Assembly (NCBI RefSeq): GCF_002192415.1
Contig: NZ_CP021780.1
Location: forward strand, 62,001 to 126,000
Direction: 5' to 3'
DNA from: Paenibacillus donghaensis
Lineage (GTDB): Bacteria; Bacillota; Bacilli; Paenibacillales; Paenibacillaceae
DNA length: 64,000 nucleotides
The translations under genes and the position numbers were made by a program. Positions within the stretch are counted from its first letter, which is position 1, and each line of letters starts with the position of its first letter. This document shows, one piece after another, positions 52,983-62,222 of this stretch. The notes beneath the pieces are model-generated. The model searched no databases, was not told the DNA's origin, and saw only the letters and a list, made by a program, of their open reading frames with translations.

Positions 52983-55773
52983 GAGCGGTATGTTATGGAA
53001 AATGTCTCTTCGTCATTTGGCTTTGCAAAAAAAACAAACTTTACTATCCGTGCTTATTGGATCTATTGGCTCGGCATTGATTGTATCATCGTTTGTTTTC
53101 TTTTCTTCTTTCAACTATAGCGGCGGGGCATGGTTAAATGCCCATTTTGGAAATATACAATGGGTACTGGTTCCTCCTCTGGAACAATCTAAATTCGCAC
53201 CTGAACAGCTAGATGAAATTTCAGCCCAGTTAGCCCCCTACCCTTTAAGCATTTTACCTTATGTCAGCAGCAGCTTAACGGTTTCGCATAATAATGGAGG
53301 TGAGGCGCGAGTCGAGTCTAATATTATAGGTCTCGATTTTTCGTTTGACGAAGCTTCTGATTTCGAGCCTGACCAGCCGTTGTGGAGTGAAAAATTGTCA
53401 GACACAGAGATCGTCGTATCTCGTCCTTTGGCTGAACATTTGGCAATTGAACAGGGAGATAGGGTTCAAGTGTCCACGGGAAAAGATTATACGGGAACTT
53501 ATGAGGTAAAGTTAATTGTAGAAGAGTCCGGCATTACTGGTTTTCGGGGAGAACAACAAGCAACAGGAACGATCGTTTTTGCGGAATCGGCTTTGCAACA
53601 TCAGCTTTCCGTTGAAGAGGATGGTTATTCTAAGATTTGGGTGGGCACGAACACTGATAGCGATATGTTTATAACCTCCTCAGATTCCTTCCGCGTGCTC
53701 GATGTAAGAACTGAAGGGCTTAATTTGATCTCCGGAATGAAAGCTAGATACGGAGTTTCTTTTTTATTTGCAAGTTGTATTGCAGTTATTGCTGGCAGTT
53801 TGCTGCTTGTTCAAATCTTGTTCATGTTGGCGGACAACAGGCAGGAGCTTTACGGGGTGCTGAGGGCGCTTGGTTTTTCTTCTAGTAAAATCGGAATCGT
53901 CTTTAAATCGGAAGCTGTTCTGATTCTTTCTTTCTCTTCATTAAGCGGAATGCTGGCAGGAACTGCAATCGGTATCATTCTGGTGAAGTCGGTAGCGGGT
54001 CATTACTCTGAAACGATGAAGCGATATGAGGGTTTCTCCATTCCAATTTTACCTTACTTTAACTTGCCGGGAATAATATTGACCGGCTCGCTGGCGATGC
54101 TGTTCATGCTTTTCATAGTCTTAATCGTGTGCCATAAAATAAAAAAAAGACGGATTATTGATATGTTGTACGGAAGCAGCAAGCATGAGGCGGTTGGGAA
54201 ACATCCCCTTATTCTTATCGTGCTTGCGGTATTTACACTTTCGATCTTGGCATCAGGATTCATTTTTGGATGGGTATTTGAATTTTTAAAGCCGGAAGAT
54301 ATGGGAGGCGTTCCTTTAAAAGCGCTGGCGATCATCTTATTATGGTTGGCTGCTTCAATAAGTGCCGTTTATCTGAGTTTTTTAGTACTCTCACGCTTTT
54401 CCAACTTTTTTTCGAAGTTGCTGATATGGTTTAAGCTTGAAAGATCAGTCGTTTTTCTGGGAACCAAATACCCGCAATTGAATTTTAAGCGAAGCTTTAC
54501 TGTAGCTTTATTATTTAGTGTTTTATTTATGGCTTTAATTTCGACGCTTATTGTCAGCAATCAGCTTATTACTCAAAGTGCGGTTACCCAAGAGAATCAG
54601 TCTCTGCTTGGTTATTCTGGCTATGTCCCTTATTCAAGTGATAACGAAAGGGATCGCATCTATGAAATTTTACAGGAAGACAGCAGCCAATCCGAAATAT
54701 CGGAAGATCCTGTTTCATTGGAATCTTATAAATTAAACATAGATTCACAATTGTTGCACAGCGGCGGAGTCCTGACATTGCTGTCGGCACAAAATGAAGA
54801 AGAGATGTCAGTCCGATATGGTCACTTGCCCTTATCATCCCGTTTACCCTCCTTTAAGGAGGACAGCGAAGTATGGAAGGCACTTGTCCAGCAGGATGAT
54901 GTTATTGTGCTTGATGAAAAATACGCCTTACACCCGGACGAGTGGTCAGGGATCTGGTCAAAAGCAGGACTGCCACACGAACCATTAATGGTAGGTGACG
55001 AAATAACGTTAAGCATTTTACCTAAATCAAAAACCATAAGTGTCCTGCCTGAAAAAACCGATGACACAACCCCAAAAGAGGTTGTTGACAGCCGGAAAGT
55101 TAAAATTATAGGTTTTGTAGCGGCTCACGCCGACTACTCATTTTATAATCTGGCAATTGTCCCCCCTGCTTTTTTTTCAGCTTACAAAACAGAAGGCTTT
55201 AAATGGCCTAATGAACAACTGGGGTATGTCGCTTTTCATTTGGACAACGATAACCTTGAGCATATTCAAGCGCTTAGAACACGCTTTCTTCTAAATAACA
55301 CAAACTCTTTTACCGTTCCAGCAGAACGCAATACCGTAAACCAGTTGATGAATAAGCAGATGGTATCTGTGTTCATTGCTTTTATGTCTCTTTCGCTTGT
55401 CATTGGGATAGCTGGTTTAGCGCTTGTTCAGGCACGTGCTATTCAAGAACGCGAAATGCAGATGAAAATGCTGAGGTATATCGGTTTCAGACAAAAAATC
55501 ATTCGGAAAATCTTTTTTGTTGAAGGAATATTTGTTGGCTGGACTGGACTCATAAACGGATTGCTGTTCGGCATCTCTGGCAGTTATATCATGATCCGTC
55601 TGGTTGAATCGTACGTTAAACCAACCGAAACTTTGGTGCCTATTAAAATTCCTTGGCTATCCGTTGCAGGAATGAGTTTTGCATTGATGGTTATTGTTTT
55701 GGCTGTAAGTAATCTCGCCTCTAAAAACGTGGGCCGTCTTTTTATTCATCCACAAAAAGGAGAGGAGATTTAG
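52975..55773 (+). CDS. Large FtsX-type ABC permease
   Basis: 932 residues. Two FtsX-like units: the first with membrane helices near residues 20-42, 260-290, 315-335 and 360-385, the second with helices near 405-430, 445-470 and 515-540 and again at the C terminus (about 795-925). Two large extracytoplasmic domains (about 45-255 and 545-790). Topology fits bacteriocin-immunity or lipoprotein-release systems with a doubled FtsX core. Overlaps the ATPase gene by 8 bases. Probably resistance or export for the Cys-rich peptide. Confidence 0.8.
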   Translation: MIKSGMLWKMSLRHLALQKKQTLLSVLIGSIGSALIVSSFVFFSSFNYSGGAWLNAHFGNIQWVLVPPLEQSKFAPEQLDEISAQLAPYPLSILPYVSSSLTVSHNNGGEARVESNIIGLDFSFDEASDFEPDQPLWSEKLSDTEIVVSRPLAEHLAIEQGDRVQVSTGKDYTGTYEVKLIVEESGITGFRGEQQATGTIVFAESALQHQLSVEEDGYSKIWVGTNTDSDMFITSSDSFRVLDVRTEGLNLISGMKARYGVSFLFASCIAVIAGSLLLVQILFMLADNRQELYGVLRALGFSSSKIGIVFKSEAVLILSFSSLSGMLAGTAIGIILVKSVAGHYSETMKRYEGFSIPILPYFNLPGIILTGSLAMLFMLFIVLIVCHKIKKRRIIDMLYGSSKHEAVGKHPLILIVLAVFTLSILASGFIFGWVFEFLKPEDMGGVPLKALAIILLWLAASISAVYLSFLVLSRFSNFFSKLLIWFKLERSVVFLGTKYPQLNFKRSFTVALLFSVLFMALISTLIVSNQLITQSAVTQENQSLLGYSGYVPYSSDNERDRIYEILQEDSSQSEISEDPVSLESYKLNIDSQLLHSGGVLTLLSAQNEEEMSVRYGHLPLSSRLPSFKEDSEVWKALVQQDDVIVLDEKYALHPDEWSGIWSKAGLPHEPLMVGDEITLSILPKSKTISVLPEKTDDTTPKEVVDSRKVKIIGFVAAHADYSFYNLAIVPPAFFSAYKTEGFKWPNEQLGYVAFHLDNDNLEHIQALRTRFLLNNTNSFTVPAERNTVNQLMNKQMVSVFIAFMSLSLVIGIAGLALVQARAIQEREMQMKMLRYIGFRQKIIRKIFFVEGIFVGWTGLINGLLFGISGSYIMIRLVESYVKPTETLVPIKIPWLSVAGMSFALMVIVLAVSNLASKNVGRLFIHPQKGEEI

Positions 55774-55776
55774 GGA

Positions 55777-57579
55777 ATGAAGGATGCTAACAAGATGCAT
55801 GGGATACTCTTTCTCATATCCCGTTTAATGCCTGTTACAATTAAAATAATTCCTGGACTACTTTCGGTTTCATTAATTATATTGCTGATTCAAGCTCTTA
55901 TTCCGCTGGTTCAAGTTCAAGTGACTTTACATCTAGTTAATTCTATTCAGCAACTGGTCGAGGGAAGCACTCAGTTTTCGACATCGCTTATTTGGCTGTC
56001 TATTCAAGGAGGAGTAGGTTTACTCACTGCAAGTACCTTAATGTGGGATCAACTATTAAAGAAAAAAATGCTGTTTCAGGTCAGCTTCTTTTTTGAAAAA
56101 AAAGTTTTGGAGAAATCACAAAAGCTTTCTTTGATTCATTATGAGATACCGCAATCGTATGATTTGCTTGCTCAAACGAATGGAGCGGGTGAGAGAGGGT
56201 TTCAGGTTCTTAGTTCCATAGGTATTATTTTTATGTATTGTATCACTATGGTTGGTTATTTAGCGACTTTAGCCAAGTATAGCTGGTTATTACCCCTGCT
56301 GATCATTTTATTAATTATTCCTGTCGTCATTTTTAATATTAAGCTGGGCGGGAAAAGGTACGAACAAATGATTTTTCAATCTCCTGATTCACGCAAAGCG
56401 ACTTATATTACCCAACTTTTCAAGGGGAGGGACTCAATTAAGGAGATTAAAATGTATGGGACGGGTGAATATCTTTTAAACAAATGGTCTTCTATATACT
56501 GGGTTCAAGCAAACGAAAAGTACTCATTAGAGAAAAAGGCTGGATGGATTAATTTCAAACTTGAAGCTTTAGGAGTCGTTTCAATATTAGTTGCATCTGC
56601 GATGCTCATCTTTATAGTCTCAAAAGAGAGTTTAAGCCTTGGAGAATATGTAGCACTGACTGCTGTCATAACATCATCATATGCAATGTCCAAGACTATA
56701 GCATCAAACTTTTCCAGAATATTTGAAGATGCTTTGTTTGCCACAAAAATATTTTCTTTTTTAGATTTACCAGAGGAGAACAAAGATCATCAACTGAAAA
56801 TGTTTCCAGAAAAGCTTGTTAAGGGGTTAGAAGTGAGAGACCTAACGTTTAATTATCCAGGGCAAAATAGACCTGTATTAAAAAATGTTAGTTTCACTAT
56901 TGGAGTTGGAGAGAGAGTGGCTATTGTGGGATATAATGGTGCGGGGAAAAGTACTTTAATAAAATGCATTATGGGCTTATACCCTGTCCCAAGAGGAATG
57001 ATTTTTTTTGATGGAGTAGATATTAATGATTTTGATCGTTCTACATTATATGAGAATGTGACTGCTATATTTCAAGATTTTGTAAAGTATAATCTAACCC
57101 TTAGAGAAAATGTAGCTTTTGGAAACTTACACAAATTAAATGATGATTTCGCGCTAAGTGAGGCTACATCGAAAGCGGAAGTATTCTCATTTATTGATAG
57201 GTTAGATCATAAATATGAGACTGAACTTGGCCCTCTATTTTCAGGGGGACAAGATATATCAGGCGGTCAGTGGCAGAAAATTGCTATTAGCCGAGCTTTT
57301 CTAAGGAATTCCCAGATTGTTATTTTTGATGAGGCTACGTCAGCTTTAGACCCTGTCTCAGAATACTTTCTTTTAGAAAAAATTATTAATATGACAGAGG
57401 GCAAAACGACAATCTTTATCTCCCACAGACTTAATTCATGCCGAATGGCTGATTCTATACTTGTTCTTCAGGATGGGGAAGTAGTAGAGAGTGGGGGACA
57501 TCAGCAGTTGCTGAACTTAAGAGGGTATTATGCTGATATGTTTGAAAAACAGTCATCCGGATACGTAGGCGCTGTCTGA
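55777..57579 (+). CDS. Exporter-type ABC protein (permease fused to ATPase)
   Basis: 600 residues. Six-helix membrane domain (1-320), then ATPase: VAIVGYNGAGKSTLIKCIMG, ISGGQWQKIAISRAFLRN, IVIFDEATSALDP and SHRLNSCRMAD. No N-terminal C39 peptidase, matching a peptide without a double-Gly leader. Similar to LanT-like or RiPP transporters lacking peptidase. Starts 3 bases behind the FtsX gene. Likely exporter of the mature peptide. Confidence 0.85.
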   Translation: MKDANKMHGILFLISRLMPVTIKIIPGLLSVSLIILLIQALIPLVQVQVTLHLVNSIQQLVEGSTQFSTSLIWLSIQGGVGLLTASTLMWDQLLKKKMLFQVSFFFEKKVLEKSQKLSLIHYEIPQSYDLLAQTNGAGERGFQVLSSIGIIFMYCITMVGYLATLAKYSWLLPLLIILLIIPVVIFNIKLGGKRYEQMIFQSPDSRKATYITQLFKGRDSIKEIKMYGTGEYLLNKWSSIYWVQANEKYSLEKKAGWINFKLEALGVVSILVASAMLIFIVSKESLSLGEYVALTAVITSSYAMSKTIASNFSRIFEDALFATKIFSFLDLPEENKDHQLKMFPEKLVKGLEVRDLTFNYPGQNRPVLKNVSFTIGVGERVAIVGYNGAGKSTLIKCIMGLYPVPRGMIFFDGVDINDFDRSTLYENVTAIFQDFVKYNLTLRENVAFGNLHKLNDDFALSEATSKAEVFSFIDRLDHKYETELGPLFSGGQDISGGQWQKIAISRAFLRNSQIVIFDEATSALDPVSEYFLLEKIINMTEGKTTIFISHRLNSCRMADSILVLQDGEVVESGGHQQLLNLRGYYADMFEKQSSGYVGAV

Positions 57580-57603
57580 AAAATAGGAAGAGGAGAAAGT
57601 GAT

Positions 57604-58773
57604 ATGAAGAAAAAATACTTTGATTATTGTGCATCTGCTCCGGTCCATCCTAGGGTTCATGAAGTTTTTATGAAAACTACACAAGAGGTATTTGCGAATC
57701 CCTCATCGATTCATAAGATGGGAGAAGAAGCGAGTAGTCTGGCAGAAGAAGCACGAAAAGGAATAGCGGACTTGTTAAATGTGGATTCTAAAGAAATTGT
57801 GTTTACATCAGGTGCAACTGAAAGCAATAATTTGGTATTATTTGGCGTAACCAAGGCTGCAAAAAAGAAAGAAAAAGGTATTCATATTATAACCACTCCA
57901 ATTGAACACTCTTCTATATATTCTTGTTGTAGATTCCTGGAAAATGAAAATATAGAAGTTTCATATGTTCCTGTTGACACCAAAGGAGTTGTGGACATTA
58001 CTTGTTTGATGAAATTAATTAAAAGGGAAACAATTCTTATCAGCATAATGCATGTTAATAATGAAACGGGTGTTATACAACCTGTAGAGCAGATTAGCGC
58101 AAACATAAAGAAACTTAGAAAGGATATTTACTTTCATGTAGACGGAGTTCAAGGCTTTGGAAAGGTTCCTCTCAAGCTGGATAATATAGATATGTATACG
58201 TTATCTGGCCACAAAATTGGTGCTCCAAAAGGAATCGGTATTCTCATGATTAAACAACATGTTCAAGTTGATCCTATTATTTATGGTGGAGGTCAAGAAA
58301 ATGGTCTAAGATCAGGCACATTAAATCTCCCATGTGTTATGGCCATGGCCGAGGCAATTAAGATAGCAAAACAGAATATTGAAGAAAGAATAAGCGAATT
58401 AAATGAAATGTATGTAGCATTATTTTCCGCCTTTTCAAGTATTCCTTCTATTGTAATTAACAGCCCTATGCCGGCACAGGCACCTGCCCACATATTCAAT
58501 TTCTCCATCCCGGGAATTCCCTCTGCTCTAACTCTAAAATTATTAGAAAATTATGATATTATAGCCTCATCTCAATCTGCCTGCTCTTCCAAGGGGGAGA
58601 AGTTAAGCAGAGTGTTAATGGCTATTACCGGTAATCAAGAAATTGCTTCAAGTAGTGTCAGAATCAGTATTCACGAGGACATGGATAAATCGAACCTTGA
58701 ATATCTTATTAGTACCGTACTTTCTATAAAAGATGCATTTACTTCAAAAAGAAAATTAATTTCAATTTTATAG
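57604..58773 (+). CDS. Cysteine desulfurase (NifS/IscS-like)
   Basis: 389 residues. PLP enzyme releasing sulfur from Cys as a persulfide. Ends of the active site: IEHSSIYSCC, HVDGVQGFGKV, cofactor Lys in LSGHKIGAPKGIGIL, and catalytic Cys in SSQSACSSKG. All key residues are present. GGAAGAGGAG ahead of ATG. It has AT-rich codon use like the rest of the island. No scaffold (IscU/SufU) gene is near, so its sulfur may go to the thioredoxin-like proteins or the peptide. Confidence 0.88.
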   Translation: MKKKYFDYCASAPVHPRVHEVFMKTTQEVFANPSSIHKMGEEASSLAEEARKGIADLLNVDSKEIVFTSGATESNNLVLFGVTKAAKKKEKGIHIITTPIEHSSIYSCCRFLENENIEVSYVPVDTKGVVDITCLMKLIKRETILISIMHVNNETGVIQPVEQISANIKKLRKDIYFHVDGVQGFGKVPLKLDNIDMYTLSGHKIGAPKGIGILMIKQHVQVDPIIYGGGQENGLRSGTLNLPCVMAMAEAIKIAKQNIEERISELNEMYVALFSAFSSIPSIVINSPMPAQAPAHIFNFSIPGIPSALTLKLLENYDIIASSQSACSSKGEKLSRVLMAITGNQEIASSSVRISIHEDMDKSNLEYLISTVLSIKDAFTSKRKLISIL

Positions 58774-58919
58774 TTTCGTCCGAATTACAAAGATATTTAA
58801 TAACCGTTGTACAAATGTCCTTGGACTGCATTTTGGCCCTGCTTTGCTCCAGCCATAGAGAAATTCCGGAATCGGCGGCCTGATTGGAGGCAAGAAAATA
58901 TCGCGTCAGCAGGCTCAAC

Positions 58920-58950
58920 CAGCACCGTCATTAAAGGCGGGCTGTTTTTT
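58920..58950 (+). terminator. Terminator at the end of the island
   Basis: CAGCaCCG / CGGGCTG stem followed by six T. It marks about where the AT-rich composition ends. Confidence 0.6.
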
Positions 58951-59021
58951 AGTCGAGGGCGGATCATGTTTGGACACGCTCAAAATAACGGACAAATTCC
59001 GTTGTTTCCGCCCCAGAAAAG

Positions 59022-59333
59022 ATGGCGACACGCGGTAGAAGGGCACGCTTATTGTATTCGGACAATATGCACCACATCTACGAAGTAGACATTTTCGAAA
59101 CGCTGGCGCGAGAAGAGAGCACGCTGCAGGCCTTGTTCCGCTCTCATGTGGAATACGTGACGCGCAAGCAGGTGGAGTTTCCGATAATTAACAACGCCGA
59201 CGCCGTGCCGGACATTTCCCACCTGCGAAAAGCTATTTTATGTTCGGCTGGGAATGGGGTCTGGATTGGGAAGGCGGTCGGTGAGTTTATCGGAGGTATT
59301 CTCGGCGGTATCGGGGGCGTATTTATCTTGTAA
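59022..59333 (+). pseudogene. Probable gene remnant with Gly-zipper C terminus
   Basis: Frame reads ...HHIYEVDIFETLAREESTLQ ... VEFPIINNADAVPDISHLRK, then WIGKAVGEFIGGILGGIGG and VFIL. The first part has normal protein composition; the C-terminal 22 residues form a GxxxG membrane zipper. No ribosome site or convincing start. I do not recognise it. May be a relic left when the island entered. Confidence 0.35.
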
Positions 59334-59339
59334 GGCCGC

Positions 59340-59799
59340 AATACCACTCAATCCGCCCAATATATTCGTTCCTTCCTTAGCTCTCATCTCGCGCGCCGTT
59401 CTGTCAGGAGTCGTCATCGGACGACGTGGTATCGTACCATGGAGCAGACAGATATAACATATATCCATAAAAACCCACCAATTGCTAAAAGCCTAAGAGA
59501 TGGGCATAGACCGCCGTTTCATTGGTCTTTGTAGCTGTGCTTATACGTAACAATTGTGGATTTTTCGGTGGCATGGAAGTGTAACGCACTGGAAAGGAAA
59601 CCTTCCAATTTAGCTTGGATTGTACTTGGACGTTACTCATTAAGCAAATCACTTATGAGGAGCTAAAGTGAGCCGAGCTATATTGGCGTTGATAGATGCA
59701 CGTTGCAGATTATTATCTTCGGTTGTTGATTAACTTCCCTGTAGCTGGTTAAAGAACTGGACGTTCATTCTCTTGCAGACACTGGCTGGGAGTAAGTCC
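59340..59799. other. Intergenic region without recognised feature
   Basis: About 460 bases between the gene remnant and the GH42 gene. No supported ORF, repeat of the known families, or strong terminator found. Confidence 0.5.
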
Positions 59800-61968
59800 T
59801 TACAGCCGGATCAGCTTATATTCGTAAGCCCCCAGTGTGAGCGGTCCGGCGGAGACGGGCAGGCCGGTAATCGCATCCTCTCCGCTGCGCGGCAAGGTCA
59901 GGCTTCCCCCGTTGCCGTCCATATTGACGATCGTCCAGACATCACCCTCTGCACCGCGTCTCGGGCAGACCACCGTACCTGGAGTGACATCGCTGCGCAG
60001 GGTAACGCCAGCCTGTGCTGCATAATGGTCAATTAACTTCTGCAGAAGCAGGTCCCCCTCTGTACCGGAGGGCAGAGAACCCAGCATCACGATTGCACCC
60101 TTGCCATAAGGCCGCTCGGTCACGAAGGCCAACCCCGGCGTCAAGCCCTCTGTAATTACACCCATTACCTTAGTGCCGTCCTCGCCACTCTCACCGCCTG
60201 TACTTGTCCTGTCACTGCTATCCAACTCACCTGCGCCACCCGCACTAATGCCAATCGTATCTAATCCGCTCTCGCCGTCTGCACTTGTACTACCCCCGCT
60301 ATCCAGCTCACTTGCTCCATCCGTACGAACACCACTAGCCTCCAATCCGACCTCACCCTCCGGCAGCGGCTCAAACACAGCGCTCCACAATGATAAGGGA
60401 GCGGATACCCCAAAAGCCTTGCCCACGGTGCCGGTGCCCTCCATCGGGTAGATGTACTTCGTGCGGACGCCCGCGAGCCGCTCCAGCTCGCCGAGTCCGG
60501 CCTGCTCGTGGATGGTATGCTCCCCGGTCCGGCCGCCGGTGAGCGGGCCGACAATCCAGATCCCGCCTACGGCGGCGAACTCCAGCGCACGCTGGGTATA
60601 TTCCGGAGATACATAATGCACAAAAGGGGTGAACAGCAGCTTGTACCCCGTAAGGCTGCCACCTTCCGGCAGCAGGTCACGGTGAAGCCCGAGCTGCAGG
60701 ATTCTCCGGTAGAAGTCGCCAAGCAGTCCCCGGTAGTTCAATTTGCGGTGCGGCTCGGTGGCGAGAAAGGCTTTGGCCCGGTCGGAATAGGTGATGGCCA
60801 CCTCAGCCCGGACCGGCCGGGTAGCCAGCATAACCGGCTCAATCGCCCGCCGCGCCTGCTCCGTCTCCAGCACATTGGCATAGCCGACCGCCGGTTCGCC
60901 CCAGGCGCTGAGGATGGAACCGTGCGTCTGCTCGCTCCCCGCACGCTGCTGCCGCCACAGCCAGTAGCAGAAAGCACCCGCTCCCAGGGCGTAAGCGGCA
61001 ACGGCCTCCGCCTTGAGGTATCCATTCGGATGGGGCACGGCATAGCTCTGCAGCGAAGCCGCATAGGATGGAGACGTCTCCATCACCCAGAAATCCTGGC
61101 CCGGCTTGAAATTCCGCCACAGGTCACAGTTCAGCAGATAGGCATGCTGGTTCTCCTGGGAGGCGTAGGTATCGTAGGAGGCGAAGTCGAGATGCTTGAA
61201 CAGCCGCTCATTGTCGACATGAAAAGCGACACTGCTGTTATGCGTAATAGGCGCAGCAGAATAACGCCGGATGATGGCGGCCTGCTCGTCGGCAAATTCG
61301 GCCAAGGCCTCCATCGAGAACAGGCGGTACATCGTCTCCAGCGAGGAGTTATGCAGGAACGGAGCGGGGCCGGGCTGAGGCACCTGGTCGAAGCGCTGGT
61401 AGGTCTGGCTCCAGACCGCCGTTCCCCAGGCTTCGTTCAGCCTGCCGATAGAGCCGTAACGCCGCTCCAGCCAGCTATGCCAGAGAGTGCGGCAAGTCCC
61501 GCACATGCATTCGGACACATGCGCCTTGAATTCGTTGTCCAACTGCCAGGCGATCAGTCCCGGCAGCGGGGCCAGCTTTTGCGCCAGCCGCTCGGTAAGG
61601 ATCGCCGCCCGCTGGCGGAAATAGGGATGGTTCATGCAGATATGCTGGCGCGCGCCATGTCCCATCACCGTCCCCGAGTGATCCACATAGCAGCGCTCCG
61701 GATGTCCGTGGGTAAGCCAGACCGGCGGGGTAGGGGTAGGCGTACACATTACCGTCTCTATGCCGCTTGCGTACAGCTGCTCAATGATCGCCGCGAACAG
61801 GCTGATGTCGATCTCATCCTCCGCCGGTTCCACAGCTGCCCAGCAGAACTCGCCGATCCGCACGACATTGATGCCAACCTCACGCATCAGCCGGATGTCC
61901 TGCTCCAGCACCGCACGGCTCCAGCATTCGGGATACCATGAGGCCCCGTGAACTAATTTAGGATTCAT
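59800..61968 (-). CDS. Beta-galactosidase, GH42
   Basis: 722 residues. Start ATG 61968 (GGGAGAG upstream; MNPKLVHGASWYPECW is the typical GH42 opening). Zinc-binding Cys cluster CMCGTCRTLWHSW, acid/base Glu in WQLDNEFKAH, nucleophile Glu in FWVMETSPSYA. Domain B/trimerisation region contains an unusual insert of two diverged 27-residue repeats rich in Gly/Ser/Asp/Glu (about 60182-60343). Cytosolic, hydrolyses galacto-oligosaccharides. Divergent from sugar ABC permease genes, so part of one uptake and breakdown locus. Confidence 0.92.
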   Translation of the reverse strand: MNPKLVHGASWYPECWSRAVLEQDIRLMREVGINVVRIGEFCWAAVEPAEDEIDISLFAAIIEQLYASGIETVMCTPTPTPPVWLTHGHPERCYVDHSGTVMGHGARQHICMNHPYFRQRAAILTERLAQKLAPLPGLIAWQLDNEFKAHVSECMCGTCRTLWHSWLERRYGSIGRLNEAWGTAVWSQTYQRFDQVPQPGPAPFLHNSSLETMYRLFSMEALAEFADEQAAIIRRYSAAPITHNSSVAFHVDNERLFKHLDFASYDTYASQENQHAYLLNCDLWRNFKPGQDFWVMETSPSYAASLQSYAVPHPNGYLKAEAVAAYALGAGAFCYWLWRQQRAGSEQTHGSILSAWGEPAVGYANVLETEQARRAIEPVMLATRPVRAEVAITYSDRAKAFLATEPHRKLNYRGLLGDFYRRILQLGLHRDLLPEGGSLTGYKLLFTPFVHYVSPEYTQRALEFAAVGGIWIVGPLTGGRTGEHTIHEQAGLGELERLAGVRTKYIYPMEGTGTVGKAFGVSAPLSLWSAVFEPLPEGEVGLEASGVRTDGASELDSGGSTSADGESGLDTIGISAGGAGELDSSDRTSTGGESGEDGTKVMGVITEGLTPGLAFVTERPYGKGAIVMLGSLPSGTEGDLLLQKLIDHYAAQAGVTLRSDVTPGTVVCPRRGAEGDVWTIVNMDGNGGSLTLPRSGEDAITGLPVSAGPLTLGAYEYKLIRL

Positions 61969-62222
61969 TTCAGCTCTCCCTTGGCCTGCGTTTATTACTG
62001 GAATCATAGGGTGGTGCCTTTTTGCATGCAATAGTAAAGTTTTGCGCCGTTAGTACATTTTGGAATACAGCCTGCTGCAATAGCCCTATCACGCTGTCAA
62101 AAAAGTCCGGTTGCCGGAAAAATGGCCCTAAACCATAATAGGAATCGCAGTAAGGGTGATTGGCAGCGGCAGCAGTGCAGCGGCGGACCCCAAGCTGTAA
62201 AACAGACTTGGAGGTGAACAGG

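Noticed and set aside
60508..61941. Open frame of 477 codons on the plus strand
   Set aside because: Antisense to the GH42 gene, which shows all catalytic residues; composition is typical of a GC-rich shadow frame.
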